Of a stretch of DNA of 62,349 nucleotides, positions 17,822 to 26,957 are shown piece after piece. The stretch covers positions 1-62,349 of the forward strand of contig JAFRJN010000013.1 in assembly GCA_017432225.1 (NCBI GenBank), read 5' to 3'. The notes under the pieces were generated by a model. The model did not search any database. It was not told where the DNA came from and was given only the letters and a program-made list of their open reading frames with translations. Within the stretch, counting starts at the first letter, position 1, and the number at the start of each line of letters is the position of its first letter. The position numbers and the translations under genes were made by a program. The stretch comes from Candidatus Saccharimonadota bacterium. GTDB lineage: Bacteria; Patescibacteriota; Saccharimonadia; Saccharimonadales; Saccharimonadaceae.

Positions 17822-19049
17822 CGATTTTTTGATATTGGTCGCCGCGGTCGTAGACATTCTCGAACATATCGAAGCTGGCGGCGGCGGGGGACATGACGAC
17901 GAGGTGAGCGTCGGTGTTTCTGGCTTCTTCATAGGCTTTTTTGACGGCGTCTTCGAGAGATTCGGCCAGGATGAGATGGTCTTTTAGGCTAGAGTCTTGG
18001 TAGCGATTCATGAATTCGTGGCCAGACGTTCCCATGAGAATAATGGCTGGAATATAATCTTGATTTAAAATCTCGTAGAGCTCGGGCAAATCTTGGTAAT
18101 CGGTCTTGTCGAGGCCGCCGATGATGGGGATGATTTTTTCGCCGGGGAAGGCTTCGAGGGCAACTTTGGTCGAGGCGGTGTTGGTAGAGAAATTGTCGTC
18201 GTAGAACTTGATACCGCCAATTTCACGGACAAATTCGAGGCGGTGAGGGAGGCCGTGGAAGCTCGATAAGCCTCTGATAATCTCGTCTTTATACTCTCTT
18301 AAATATTCGTCTGGTGATATATTTTTGTAGCTAGCGACAGCGGCAATGGCGGCAATGGCATTGTTTTTGTTATGCTCGCCAGGGATTTTGACAGCATTTA
18401 CGATATCATTTGGGATTTCGAATGGGTAGGGAATTTTGTGGGGCCTGTCCGTGACATTTGTAAGCTCGATAGACTCGGGATTGTTTTTGAAATAAATGAG
18501 ATAGTCATCAGCGGTCTGATAACGGCAAATGTTGGCCTTGGCGTTTTTGTAGTCGCTGTAATCTTTGTGAACATTGAGGTGATCGGGCTCGATGGTGCCG
18601 ATAACGCTAATATGGGGGGATTTTTTGAGATCCCAGAGCTGGAAACTACTCATCTCGTAGACGACAACAGAGTTCTCATTGAGACTGTCTAGGGCGTTGA
18701 TGGCGGGCTCGCCGATGTTGCCGACGAGGTAGGCATCCTCTCCGTGAGCCTTCAAGAGATAATGGATAAAGGAACAAGTGGTACCCTTGCCTTTGGTGGC
18801 GGTGACGCCGATAATAGGGCAAGGACAGTGCTCGAAGAAATATTTGGTGATACTGGATTTGTTCTCAAGATGAAGTGGGGGTACGCTAGGACTCCTAAAA
18901 ATTATATCATAGGGCGAATAATCTCTCTGTTTTAAATCTGCAGGTGTGAAATCCTGCCAGACGTCGATCTTAACGGATTTGTCGTGGGATTTGAAATATT
19001 TCTCGAGAGCCTGGCCCTCTTTGCCATAGCCTAATAGTAGAATTTTCAT
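17805..19049 (-). CDS. murD: UDP-N-acetylmuramoyl-L-alanine:D-glutamate ligase
   Basis: Adds D-glutamate to UDP-MurNAc-L-Ala, directly using the product of MurI. The 414 residues include the ATP-binding loop GVTATKGKGTTCSFI (a variant of GTNGKST), NAIAAIAAV, and the C-terminal DDNFSTNTAS and GGLDKTDY motifs. The -10 element TAAAAT (minus strand, 19061-19056) ends 6 bases before the ATG and overlaps the stop of dusB, so murD can be transcribed on its own as a leaderless mRNA. Confidence 0.94.
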   Translation of the reverse strand: MKILLLGYGKEGQALEKYFKSHDKSVKIDVWQDFTPADLKQRDYSPYDIIFRSPSVPPLHLENKSSITKYFFEHCPCPIIGVTATKGKGTTCSFIHYLLKAHGEDAYLVGNIGEPAINALDSLNENSVVVYEMSSFQLWDLKKSPHISVIGTIEPDHLNVHKDYSDYKNAKANICRYQTADDYLIYFKNNPESIELTNVTDRPHKIPYPFEIPNDIVNAVKIPGEHNKNNAIAAIAAVASYKNISPDEYLREYKDEIIRGLSSFHGLPHRLEFVREIGGIKFYDDNFSTNTASTKVALEAFPGEKIIPIIGGLDKTDYQDLPELYEILNQDYIPAIILMGTSGHEFMNRYQDSSLKDHLILAESLEDAVKKAYEEARNTDAHLVVMSPAAASFDMFENVYDRGDQYQKIVRSSI

Positions 19050-19053
19050 ACTA

Positions 19054-19989
19054 TTATTTTAGCACATTTCGGGTGTCTTTTATAGAGTGAGTCTCCATGA
19101 GCTTCGCACGGAGGTCAGAGGCGCCCGGAAAATTATTGATATAAATTTTGAAAAAATGCTTGAGAGGCTCGTAAGAGACTTGGTGGGTTTTAGAGTATTT
19201 TTCGTATAAATCCAGATGAAGGTAGAGTAAATCCATCAGCTCCTCGCGGGTGGGGGTGTGGTCGGTAAAACAGTAGGGGTTAGCAAAGACGCCGCGGCCG
19301 ATCATAAAACCGTCAACCTCGGGGTATTTCTCATGCAACTCTAGGGCGTGGGTGCGATCTTTGATGTCGCCATTGATGATGAGTTTGGTCTCGGGGCTGA
19401 TTTCGTCGCGAAGCTTGACAATCTCGGGAATGAGCTCGTAATGAGCGGGAACTTTGCTCATTTCTTTCTTGGTGCGGAGGTGTACAGTGAGGGCGGCGGG
19501 GCGCTCGCGCAAAAGTACTGGGAGCCAGTCTTGGTACTCTTCGGGCCGAGAATAGCCGAGGCGAGTCTTGATAGAAACTGGCAAATCGGTATTTTCACGG
19601 GCATTTTTGAAACACTCGACGGCAAGGTCGGGGGTTCTAATCATGGCCGCCCCGCCGCCCGCCCTATTAACATTTTTGTCTGGGCAGCCAAAATTGAGGT
19701 CCACCCCTGAAAAACCAAGCGATTTCAAAGCTTTGACAGTCTCCGCAAAATGCGCCGGCTCTTGGCCCCAAATTTGCGCGATAATCGGAGAATCGGTGGG
19801 GGCGATTTCGAGTCTCTCGAGAGCATTGGCGCGGCCTTTCTCCGAGGCATAGGAAGAAACATTAGTAAATTCGGTAAAAAAGAGATCTGGCCGGCCGGCA
19901 TGTGCCACCACCTGACGAAAAACCACATCCGTGACGCCTTCCATCGGCGCAAGGATTAAAAATGGGCGTGGTAGTTCATTCCAAATCAT
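19054..19989 (-). CDS. dusB: tRNA-dihydrouridine synthase (Dus)
   Basis: FMN-dependent reduction of uridines in tRNA D loops. The TIM-barrel motif APMEGVTD near the N-terminus, catalytic Cys102 in NFGCPDK, NRAGGGAAM and IINGDIKD are present (311 residues). It precedes murD by 4 bases. The -10 element (minus-strand TATAAT, 20001-19996) ends 6 bases before the ATG. The exact subfamily (DusB or another) is uncertain. Confidence 0.92.
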   Translation of the reverse strand: MIWNELPRPFLILAPMEGVTDVVFRQVVAHAGRPDLFFTEFTNVSSYASEKGRANALERLEIAPTDSPIIAQIWGQEPAHFAETVKALKSLGFSGVDLNFGCPDKNVNRAGGGAAMIRTPDLAVECFKNARENTDLPVSIKTRLGYSRPEEYQDWLPVLLRERPAALTVHLRTKKEMSKVPAHYELIPEIVKLRDEISPETKLIINGDIKDRTHALELHEKYPEVDGFMIGRGVFANPYCFTDHTPTREELMDLLYLHLDLYEKYSKTHQVSYEPLKHFFKIYINNFPGASDLRAKLMETHSIKDTRNVLK

Positions 19990-20013
19990 TTTTAAATTAT
20001 AACATTTTTATGG

Positions 20014-20159
20014 TAAAATAGAAATAGCTCACGCTATACTTCGGTCACTGGCGATGAGAAAAGTTTAACGGTCTCGTGGTATTGTCATTTATGCCCCTGA
20101 CTTTGAGCCAACCAAGGCTCACATAAATGACTCTTTATCAATTAATTTAAGGAGTCTTT
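20014..20159 (+). promoter_or_regulatory. Promoter and structured leader of the 84-residue orphan
   Basis: TAAAAT at 20014-20019 is a plausible -10. The leader holds a hairpin ATAGC/GCTAT and a strong stem: GTCATTTATG (20084-20093) with CATAAATGAC (20122-20131), stacked on TGAGCC (20104-20109) with GGCTCA (20116-20121) around a 6-base loop, leaving a one-sided 10-base bulge. AAGGAG precedes the ATG. Known leader families were not recognised. Confidence 0.5.
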
Positions 20160-20414
20160 ATGAAAAACTTTAACAAAAACCAAACAGAAACCGTTGAGGT
20201 AATGGCGCTTTTCGGCTACGAGATGACGCCATGCCAGCCTTTGACCTTCCGAAGGAAGGGCGAGGCAGAGGTGGAGGTTTCAGAGCTTCTCCGCAGCACC
20301 ATTCGGTTTGCGGGGCGCGCGACCATCCACATCTTCGACGTACTAGTGGGACGGGAGAAAGTCCGGCTCGAGTTTAACTCGGTCGATCTCTCTTGGACGC
20401 TAGTCTCGGCCTAA
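20160..20414 (+). CDS. Small orphan protein, weakly DUF6504-like
   Basis: A protein of 84 residues with no clear family. The pattern PLTFRRKGEAEVEVSELL, then a His-containing strand (IHIFDVLVGREKVRLEF) and a final SWTLV faintly recalls DUF6504 proteins. It has its own promoter, a long structured leader, AAGGAG and a terminator, so it is a self-contained unit. Function unknown. Confidence 0.75.
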   Translation: MKNFNKNQTETVEVMALFGYEMTPCQPLTFRRKGEAEVEVSELLRSTIRFAGRATIHIFDVLVGREKVRLEFNSVDLSWTLVSA

Positions 20415-20427
20415 TCTGGGTCGGCTC

Positions 20428-20463
20428 AAAAAACCGAGCGGCTTCCTATACGCCCGGTTTTTT
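20428..20463 (+). terminator. Terminator after the 84-residue orphan
   Basis: AAAAAACCG (20428-20436) pairs with CGGTTTTTT (20455-20463) and GCG with CGC inside, followed by the T run. Confidence 0.85.
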
Positions 20464-20483
20464 GTGTATGGTATAATGGTGAT

Positions 20484-21557
20484 ATGCAAGAGCTAGAAAA
20501 AAGACTTTTGAATCTAGAAACGGATTTTTTGTCTACCTATGAGAAATTGGGGATTTCGGAGAAATTGGAGCATTTGCATGAGCTCGAAAAGCAAGTGGCG
20601 GAGCCGGAAATTTGGCATGATGTAAAGAGGGCTACCGAGATGAATCAGGAGGTGGCGAGGCTAACCTCTGAAGTGGAGCCCTGGGAGCTTCTCAAAACCC
20701 AGATTAATGATTTGAAAGAGTTGATTTCAATTTCGGATGAAGATTTGAAGACGGAAATTGAGGGGCAAATTTCGGCGATGGAGGCGGATTTTTCGGAAAA
20801 TAGAAAGGCGCTCCGATTGACCGGTCCGTATGACAGTAAAAACGCGATTGTGAGGATCACCTCTGGGGCGGGTGGCACCGAAGCGATGGATTGGGCGGGG
20901 ATGCTAGAGCGGATGTATCTTCGATTTTTTGAACGAAAAGGGTTTAAGGCTACTTTGATTGAGCGAACTGAAGGTGAGGAGGCCGGGATCAAGACCGCCG
21001 TTTATGAGATTAATGGGCCAAATGCTTACGGATTTTTGAAATCCGAGCACGGGGTACATCGACTGGTGCGGCTTTCGCCTTTTAATGCTAATAATCTCCG
21101 GCAGACTTCTTTTGCTTTGGTGGAAGTTTTGCCGGTGATTGACTCGGACACTGATATTCAGATAGATGAGAAAGATTTGCGCATCGACACCTATCACTCT
21201 GGTGGGCATGGTGGCCAGGGGGTAAATACGACTAATTCGGCGGTCCGGATTACCCACCTGCCGACTGGGATAGCGGTAGCGATTCAAAACGAACGAAATT
21301 TCCATCAAAACAAGGAAAGGGCGATGGAAATTTTGCGTGGGAAGTTAGCGCAGATGGTACTAGAACAAAATGCGGAGTCGATTGACAAATTGCGGGCGGG
21401 GGAGTCGGCCGGCTGGGGGCAGCAGATTAGAAATTATGTTTTGCAGCCGTATAGATTGGTAAAAGATACAAGGACGGGGTTTGAAACTACAGATACGGAT
21501 GCGGTACTGGACGGCGGAATTGATGATTTTATTGAAAAATACCTTGATTTATCTTAG
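20484..21557 (+). CDS. prfB: Peptide chain release factor 2
   Basis: Terminates translation at UGA and UAA (357 residues). The GGQ motif is at 243-245 in SGGHGGQGVNT, and the RF2 anticodon-like motif SPF is in LSPFNANN. It reads as one frame, so the programmed frameshift found in many prfB genes is absent. The mRNA is predicted leaderless: TATAAT at 20472-20477 ends 6 bases before the ATG. Confidence 0.96.
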   Translation: MQELEKRLLNLETDFLSTYEKLGISEKLEHLHELEKQVAEPEIWHDVKRATEMNQEVARLTSEVEPWELLKTQINDLKELISISDEDLKTEIEGQISAMEADFSENRKALRLTGPYDSKNAIVRITSGAGGTEAMDWAGMLERMYLRFFERKGFKATLIERTEGEEAGIKTAVYEINGPNAYGFLKSEHGVHRLVRLSPFNANNLRQTSFALVEVLPVIDSDTDIQIDEKDLRIDTYHSGGHGGQGVNTTNSAVRITHLPTGIAVAIQNERNFHQNKERAMEILRGKLAQMVLEQNAESIDKLRAGESAGWGQQIRNYVLQPYRLVKDTRTGFETTDTDAVLDGGIDDFIEKYLDLS

Positions 21558-21561
21558 AATC

Positions 21562-21660
21562 TGTGCTATAATGGTCTTAATAACTAGATATGGGGACAGG
21601 TCCTAGTGAACTCAACACTCTGCTAGGAAACCGGCTCGTAAATCTAGTTTTAAGAGTGTT
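21562..21660 (+). promoter_or_regulatory. Promoter and pseudoknot leader of ribosomal block 1
   Basis: TGTGC-TATAAT at 21562-21572 starts a leader of about 105 bases. P1: AACTAGAT (21582-21589) pairs ATCTAGTT (21642-21649). P2: TCCTAG (21601-21606) pairs CTAGGA (21623-21628). The P2 loop AACACTCT (21614-21621) pairs perfectly with AGAGTGTT (21653-21660), giving a pseudoknot that ends 10 bases before the ribosome binding site (AAAGGAAAGGAAG). By analogy with other bacteria a product of the operon could bind it (L4 in E. coli S10 operons), but this structure is not one I recognise. Confidence 0.65.
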
Positions 21661-21684
21661 ATAAAATTAAAGGAAAGGAAGAAG

Positions 21685-22305
21685 ATGCAAGTCATTCTCG
21701 GCACCAAAATTGGTATGACCCAGATTATCGGCGAAGATGGCAATGTCACCCCAGTGACGATCCTCCAAGCCGGCCCGTGCACGGTGACTCAGATAAAAAC
21801 TGTCGAAACCGACGGTTATAATGCTGTGCAAGTGGGCTACGGTCAGGGTAAGAATCTGAGCAAGTCGACTCTCGGCCATGTAAAAAAGGCCGGTGAAAAT
21901 ATCAGCCCTAAAGCTATCAAGGAGTTCCGCGTAGAGGCGATCCCAGAAGGGGTGAAACTCGGAGATACTCTCACTGTGGAGAGCTTCAAGCTGGGCGACA
22001 AAGTGTCGGTAACTGGTACCTCCAAGGGTAAAGGTTACGCTGGTACCGTGAAGCGCTGGAATTTCAACGAATCCAGAAACACGCACGGTTTTAAGGGCGA
22101 CATCCGGAAGGTCGGTTCGATCGGTTCGATGTACCCACAGAAAGTTTTTAAGGGCAAAAAGATGCCAGGCCGGATGGGGCATGACACCGTGACCGTCAAA
22201 AACTTAGTCGTATCTTATATTGATGTGGCAAACAATCTAATCGGACTGAAAGGCGCAGTGCCTGGCCCGAAAAAATCAATCGTAACAGTAGAGGGAAAGG
22301 AGTAA
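21685..22305 (+). CDS. rplC: 50S ribosomal protein L3
   Basis: Large-subunit protein near the peptidyl transferase centre (206 residues). Family signatures LGTKIGMTQI at the start and FKGKKMPGRMGHDTVTVKNL near 165-185 are present. It opens the block: rpsJ, usually first in S10 operons, is not upstream. The AAAGGAAAGGAAG site is strong and follows the pseudoknot leader. Confidence 0.97.
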   Translation: MQVILGTKIGMTQIIGEDGNVTPVTILQAGPCTVTQIKTVETDGYNAVQVGYGQGKNLSKSTLGHVKKAGENISPKAIKEFRVEAIPEGVKLGDTLTVESFKLGDKVSVTGTSKGKGYAGTVKRWNFNESRNTHGFKGDIRKVGSIGSMYPQKVFKGKKMPGRMGHDTVTVKNLVVSYIDVANNLIGLKGAVPGPKKSIVTVEGKE

Positions 22306-22306
22306 T

Positions 22307-22903
22307 ATGGCTGCACTAGATAAAGATATATTTGGCCTTTCCGTAGAAAATCATGAGCTGATTAAGCTCGCTTATGATGCATATCTGGCGAATTCCCGTT
22401 CATCGCACGCCAAGACTTTGAAGCGCGGTGAGGTCCGTGGTGGTGGTAAGAAGCCATGGAAGCAGAAAGGTACTGGTAGAGCTCGGTTTGGTTCGACGCG
22501 TAACCCAATCTGGCGGCATGGTGGTGTGGCCTTTGGCCGGACTGGGCTAGAGAACTTCACCAAGAAGATCTCGAAATCCGCCAAGAGACAGGCAGTGGCC
22601 CAAGCGCTTTCTTTGAAAAATGCTGACAAGGCTGTCATTGCGATGGATGCAGAGCTAAAGCTCGATGGCAAGACTAAATCGGCCGTGAAAGTCTTGAAAG
22701 ACCTCAAGGTAGCCGACAAGAATACTTTGATGGTAGTTTCGGAGAAAACTCCAGAGATTTTGCGTTCGACCAACAACATTTCCAATTTGAAATTGGTTAA
22801 AGCGCAATATCTCAATGTATTTGACATTATGAATGCAGATGCAATCGTATTTACACCGGCGGGCCTCAAGGCTACTACCGAGTGGTTGAAAGGAGATAAA
22901 TAA
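22307..22903 (+). CDS. rplD: 50S ribosomal protein L4
   Basis: Primary rRNA-binding protein lining the exit tunnel (198 residues). The tunnel loop is recognisable: RGEVRGGGKKPWKQKGTGRA followed by RFGSTRNPIWRHGGVAFG. It starts 1 base after rplC and its stop overlaps the rplW start. It is the first candidate for binding the rplC leader. Confidence 0.96.
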   Translation: MAALDKDIFGLSVENHELIKLAYDAYLANSRSSHAKTLKRGEVRGGGKKPWKQKGTGRARFGSTRNPIWRHGGVAFGRTGLENFTKKISKSAKRQAVAQALSLKNADKAVIAMDAELKLDGKTKSAVKVLKDLKVADKNTLMVVSEKTPEILRSTNNISNLKLVKAQYLNVFDIMNADAIVFTPAGLKATTEWLKGDK

Positions 22904-23316
22904 TGGCAGATACAGAGAAAAAGACCGCGAAGGTGGCGCTAAACTTGCTTGAGCCTAGGGCTACTGAAAAGACCTATGCCGAGTCGATGAAGCGGACTTA
23001 TGTTTTTCAAATTAAGAAAAACGTGACGAAGCAAGAAGTCGCTACGATGGTTGAAAAAGAATTTAATGTGACCGTGACCGATGTACGTACGCTGGTCCGC
23101 AAGGGCAAGCAGACGAAGTACTCCAAGGGTAAGCACGCTTATCCAGGGATTACTCATCGCCAGGACAAGAAGTTTGCTTATGTGACTTTGAAGGAAGGCG
23201 ACTCGATCAAGGTATTTGAAACCGAAGAAAATCATAACACCAGCGCAAAGGATGCCCAAATGGCCGACAAGGTGGCCAAGAAGGCGGACAAGACTGCAGG
23301 TAAGGAGACTAAGTAA
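22903..23316 (+). CDS. rplW: 50S ribosomal protein L23
   Basis: Exit-tunnel rim protein and docking site for trigger factor and SRP. Core residues 10-95 contain LLEPRATEKTYAES, YVFQIKKNVTKQEVATMVE and the basic loop RKGKQTKYSKGKHAYPG. At 137 residues it exceeds the usual 95-100 because of a Lys/Ala/Asp tail. The start overlaps the rplD stop (TAATG). Confidence 0.94.
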   Translation: MADTEKKTAKVALNLLEPRATEKTYAESMKRTYVFQIKKNVTKQEVATMVEKEFNVTVTDVRTLVRKGKQTKYSKGKHAYPGITHRQDKKFAYVTLKEGDSIKVFETEENHNTSAKDAQMADKVAKKADKTAGKETK

Positions 23317-24152
23317 TGTGTATTAAAGCATATCGCCCTACTACTCCGGCCCAGAGGCAGAAGACGACTGAGGACTACGATCAGATCACTACGCGTAAGC
23401 CTCTCAAATCTTTGACTTTGGCCAAGAAACAGAGAGCGGGCAAGAACAATCAAGGTCGCATCACCGTGCGGCACCGTGGCGGTGGGGTCAAGAGGCATTA
23501 TCGCCTGATGACTTACAATTTGCCAAAGAATTTGACTCTCACCGTAGAGGAAATCGAATACGATCCGAACCGTTCGGCACGAATTGCCCGGGTGAAAGAT
23601 CAGGATGGTGTATATTACTATGTACTCGCTGACACTACAATGACCAAGGGCATCGTATTTAAGACTGGTGACGAGGTAGAGGTGGAAGCTTCCAACCGGA
23701 TGCCACTAAAGAGTATTCCAGTAGGTACTTTTGTTTACGCCGTGGAGCTGACTCCTGGTAAAGGCGCACAGATGGTGCGCGCAGCAGGGGCACAGGCACA
23801 GCTGATGGCAAGAGAAGATGGCTACGCTACTCTCAAGATGCCATCTGGTGAAGTCCGCAAAGTGCTCGAGGCTTGCGAAGCTTCGATCGGTACAGTTTCG
23901 AATTTGCAACATCAGAACGTCAAGATTGGCGCCGCTGGGCGTCGTCGTCGCAAGGGGATTCGCCCGACAGTAAGAGGTGTCGTGATGAACGCGACAGATC
24001 ACCCACACGGTGGTGGTGACGGTGGTCGTCACGGTACGGGTAAAGCGCCACGGACTCCATGGGGCCAGTTGACGCTCGGCTATCGTACTCGTCACAACAA
24101 GAAAACTAATAAAATGATCGTGCGCAGTCGCCACGAAGGAAAGAGGAAATAA
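23316..24152 (+). CDS. rplB: 50S ribosomal protein L2
   Basis: Needed for subunit association and peptidyl transfer (278 residues, normal). Signatures [18 protein letters not shown], the [18 protein letters not shown]-type segment (here [20 protein letters not shown]) and [14 protein letters not shown] with its conserved His are intact. It overlaps rplW and rpsS by one base at each stop/start. Confidence 0.97.
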   Translation: MCIKAYRPTTPAQRQKTTEDYDQITTRKPLKSLTLAKKQRAGKNNQGRITVRHRGGGVKRHYRLMTYNLPKNLTLTVEEIEYDPNRSARIARVKDQDGVYYYVLADTTMTKGIVFKTGDEVEVEASNRMPLKSIPVGTFVYAVELTPGKGAQMVRAAGAQAQLMAREDGYATLKMPSGEVRKVLEACEASIGTVSNLQHQNVKIGAAGRRRRKGIRPTVRGVVMNATDHPHGGGDGGRHGTGKAPRTPWGQLTLGYRTRHNKKTNKMIVRSRHEGKRK

Positions 24153-24445
24153 TGGGAAGGAGTATGAAAAAAGGTCCATTTGTGGACTTCAAACTCGCCA
24201 AGAAAATCGCCGCACTTTCCAGCGAGGACCGCACCGTGATAAAGACTTGGGCTAGACAGTCTACGATTTCGCCAGAGATGGTAGGCCGGACTATCGCCGT
24301 ACACAACGGCAAGGTCCATGTGCCAGTATTTATTTCGGAAAATATGGTTGGTCATAAGCTAGGTGAGTTTGCGCCGACACGCAAGTTTAAGAGACACGGT
24401 GGTAAGAAAGCTGCAGAAGCGGCCGCCGCGAAGGGGAGTAACTAA
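24152..24445 (+). CDS. rpsS: 30S ribosomal protein S19
   Basis: Head protein of the small subunit (97 residues). [16 protein letters not shown] at the start and [20 protein letters not shown] near the C-terminus are family signatures. A short Ala-rich tail follows. Confidence 0.96.
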   Translation: MGRSMKKGPFVDFKLAKKIAALSSEDRTVIKTWARQSTISPEMVGRTIAVHNGKVHVPVFISENMVGHKLGEFAPTRKFKRHGGKKAAEAAAAKGSN

Positions 24446-24447
24446 TT

Positions 24448-24885
24448 ATGGCTACGATATTTGCACATGCATACGAGAAGGGGATTGATATCCAGCCTCG
24501 AAAGACGAACATTGTGGCGTCTCTCGTTCGGGATCGCTATGTACAAGACGCGATTGTAATTTTAGAGAACACTCCACGCCGGGCTGCTACAGCTGTAAGA
24601 AAGGCTATCGAATCGGCCAATGCTAATTTACTGAATAATTCGAAGGTTTCGATTGATCCAAAGACCATCAGAATCGCTCGGATTGTAGTAACTGCTGGTA
24701 CGAGGATGCGCCGCTATATGCCAGCATCCCGGGGTCGCGCCCTTCCATTTGAGAAGATTTCAAGCAATATATTCGTCGAGGTCGCCGGCGAAGAGAAAGT
24801 TAAGAAGTCAGCTGACAAAGAAGGCTCGGATAAGAAATCCGTGAAGCCGGCTGTGAAAAAAGTTGACGATAAGGAGAAAAAGTAA
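24448..24885 (+). CDS. rplV: 50S ribosomal protein L22
   Basis: Exit-tunnel protein. The core (about 1-115) includes VASLVRDRYVQDAIVILE and the hairpin RIVVTAGTRMRRYMPASRGR. A tail of about 28 Lys/Asp-rich residues extends it to 145. AAGGGGAG lies upstream. The stop is adjacent to rpsC. Confidence 0.94.
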   Translation: MATIFAHAYEKGIDIQPRKTNIVASLVRDRYVQDAIVILENTPRRAATAVRKAIESANANLLNNSKVSIDPKTIRIARIVVTAGTRMRRYMPASRGRALPFEKISSNIFVEVAGEEKVKKSADKEGSDKKSVKPAVKKVDDKEKK

Positions 24886-24886
24886 T

Positions 24887-25513
24887 ATGGGTCAGAAGGT
24901 TAATCCCATCTCTTACCGTCTCCAAGTGAGCAAGGATTGGAGCTCCAAGTGGTTTACACGGAAAGCTAACTACCGTCGCTGGCTATACGAAGACGATAAG
25001 ATTCGCGGGCTGATCGAAGAGCGGTTCAAGAGCCGTCCGACGATTGCACGCATCAACATTGAACGTTCGGCAAACCTTACCACCATCACGATATTGACCG
25101 CCAAGGCGGGTGCTGTGATTGGTAAACAGGGTGCTGGCATCAATGAACTCAAGAAAGATTTGGAAAAGGTCGTCGAAGGCCCAATCCGAATCAACGTAGA
25201 AGAAGTGAAAAAGCCAGAGCTCAACGCTAAACTCGTGGCCGAGAACATCGGCTTCCAGCTGGGCAAGCGGATGAACTTCCGCCGAGCGGTAAAGATGGCT
25301 CTTTCCTCCACGATGAACGCGGGCGCCAAAGGCGTGCGTATCGAGGTATCAGGACGGTTGAACGGTGCAGAAATGAGTCGCCGGGAGAAGTTTATCGAGG
25401 GGTCAGTGCCTCTACATACACTTCGCGCGGATATCGACTTTTACTGTCATCACGCACCAACCATTGCTGGTATCGTAGGGGTAAAGGTCTGGATTTATAA
25501 GGGGGAGAAATAA
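24887..25513 (+). CDS. rpsC: 30S ribosomal protein S3
   Basis: Lines the mRNA entry channel (208 residues). The start MGQKVNPISYRL at 24887 is chosen over an in-frame ATG at 24863, as this is the conserved N-terminus and AAGGAG lies upstream. The KH domain with TAKAGAVIGKQGAGINELKK and the C-terminal GRLNGAEMSRRE and ADIDF motifs are intact. Confidence 0.96.
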   Translation: MGQKVNPISYRLQVSKDWSSKWFTRKANYRRWLYEDDKIRGLIEERFKSRPTIARINIERSANLTTITILTAKAGAVIGKQGAGINELKKDLEKVVEGPIRINVEEVKKPELNAKLVAENIGFQLGKRMNFRRAVKMALSSTMNAGAKGVRIEVSGRLNGAEMSRREKFIEGSVPLHTLRADIDFYCHHAPTIAGIVGVKVWIYKGEK

Positions 25514-25515
25514 TT

Positions 25516-25935
25516 ATGGCTATTTTACTTCCAAAGAAAACCGCTCACCGCAAGGTGAAGAAGGGCAAGAACGAGGGCATCGCTACTCGTTGCAATACCG
25601 TGGCCTTTGGTGACTACGGACTAATGTCGCTAGACAATGAGCGCGTGACTTCCCGCCAAATCGAGGCGGCCCGTCAGGCGATTACCCGCTATATTAAGCG
25701 TGGTGGTAAAATCTGGATTCGGATTTTCCCACATACACCGGTGACCAAGAAGCCACTTGATGTAAAAATGGGCTCTGGTAAAGGTGAACCACAGTTCTTT
25801 GTCGCTAAGGTAAAGGCTGGGACAATGATGTTTGAAATCGCGGATGTCACCGACGAACAGGCGCGTGAAGCCTTGAGATTAGCTTCACACAAATTGCCAG
25901 TGAGATGCAAAATAATTAAGAAAGAGGAGTTTTAA
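25516..25935 (+). CDS. rplP: 50S ribosomal protein L16
   Basis: Binds near the A-site and tRNA elbow (139 residues, normal). Signatures: IATRCNTVAFGDYGLMSL, IKRGGKIWIRIFPHTPVTKK and MGSGKGEPQFFVAKVK. The next gene begins one base after the stop: rpmC (L29), which normally lies between L16 and S17, is missing here. Confidence 0.96.
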   Translation: MAILLPKKTAHRKVKKGKNEGIATRCNTVAFGDYGLMSLDNERVTSRQIEAARQAITRYIKRGGKIWIRIFPHTPVTKKPLDVKMGSGKGEPQFFVAKVKAGTMMFEIADVTDEQAREALRLASHKLPVRCKIIKKEEF

Positions 25936-25936
25936 T

Positions 25937-26284
25937 ATGGCACACACATTGATTGGAACCGTAACTTCCGACTCTAGAGATAAGACCATTACCGTCTCGA
26001 TCGTTTCTCGGGAAACTCATCCTCTCTATCGCAAACAATACTCGAAAACTCGCAAATACACCGCTCATGATGAAAAGAATGAAGCGAAAAAGGGTGATCT
26101 AGTAGAGATTGCAGCTTGCCGGCCGATTGCCAAGACCAAGGCTTACACTCTGGTCAAGGTGATTGAAAAGGCTCGTGGCGTGGTAGAACTGAAAGAGGAT
26201 GTGAACACCGTAATCGAAGAGAAGAAGGTGGGCGCAGACGAAATCGCTCGGGCTGCTGAAGCTACAGAAGGGGAGGACAAATAA
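25937..26284 (+). CDS. rpsQ: 30S ribosomal protein S17
   Basis: Binds 16S rRNA helices 7 and 11. The OB-fold core (about 1-75) shows [36 protein letters not shown] and [16 protein letters not shown]. At 115 residues it carries a C-terminal extension of about 30, mostly charged. It overlaps rplN by one base. Confidence 0.94.
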   Translation: MAHTLIGTVTSDSRDKTITVSIVSRETHPLYRKQYSKTRKYTAHDEKNEAKKGDLVEIAACRPIAKTKAYTLVKVIEKARGVVELKEDVNTVIEEKKVGADEIARAAEATEGEDK

Positions 26285-26652
26285 TGATACAGCAAGAAAC
26301 TAGACTAAAGGTAGCCGACAACAGTGGCGCCAAGGAGCTCGGAGTAATCCGCGTGCTTGGTGGCACTCGTGCTCGCTACGCTCGGGTCGGTGACATCGTC
26401 ACCTGCTCGGTCAAAGATGCTTCACCTACTGGTGGCGTCAAGAAAAAAGCCGTGGTTCGTGCAGTAATTGTACGCACTTGCGCTCCGATTCGTCGTCCAG
26501 ATGGCTCGACCATCCGTTTCGACGAAAACGCTGCGGTGCTCGTAAACGAAGATAAGACGCCAAAAGGCACGCGTGTCTTTGGTCCGATTCCTCGTGAGCT
26601 AAGAGACCTTGGATTTTCGAAAATTATCAGCCTTGCGCCGGAGGTACTATAA
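26284..26652 (+). CDS. rplN: 50S ribosomal protein L14
   Basis: Interface protein contacting the small subunit (122 residues, exact family length). [20 protein letters not shown] and the [16 protein letters not shown] segment are diagnostic. It overlaps both neighbours by one base. Confidence 0.97.
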   Translation: MIQQETRLKVADNSGAKELGVIRVLGGTRARYARVGDIVTCSVKDASPTGGVKKKAVVRAVIVRTCAPIRRPDGSTIRFDENAAVLVNEDKTPKGTRVFGPIPRELRDLGFSKIISLAPEVL

Positions 26653-26957
26653 TGAAAAGTTTGAAAGTAAATGACACTGTCAAAATCATCTCGGGCGACA
26701 AGAAGGGCGTGGAAGCGAAAATCGTCAAGATCGACCGCGAGAATGGTAAAGCTTGCCTCGAAGGTATCGGCGTGATCGAGAAGAAACTCAAGCCAACCAC
26801 GATGAACCCAAGAGGTGGCAAGAAGACCGTACATCTTCCTATCGATCTTTCGAATTTGAAGCTGGTGAAAGCCTCGGAATCCGTGAAGTCGACTGTGAAA
26901 AAAATTGACAAAACTGATAAGAAATCAGATAAGAAAGCTAAGAAAGGAGCTAAATAA
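26652..26957 (+). CDS. rplX: 50S ribosomal protein L24
   Basis: Early-assembly protein with a KOW motif: VKIISGDKKGVEAKIVKID near the N-terminus, followed by a segment with NPRGGKKTVHLPID. The length is 101 residues with a Lys-rich tail. Confidence 0.94.
   Translation: MKSLKVNDTVKIISGDKKGVEAKIVKIDRENGKACLEGIGVIEKKLKPTTMNPRGGKKTVHLPIDLSNLKLVKASESVKSTVKKIDKTDKKSDKKAKKGAK

Noticed and set aside
20484-20600. Programmed frameshift in prfB
   Set aside because: The gene reads in one frame from a leaderless ATG through all motifs, with no internal TGA or slippery site.
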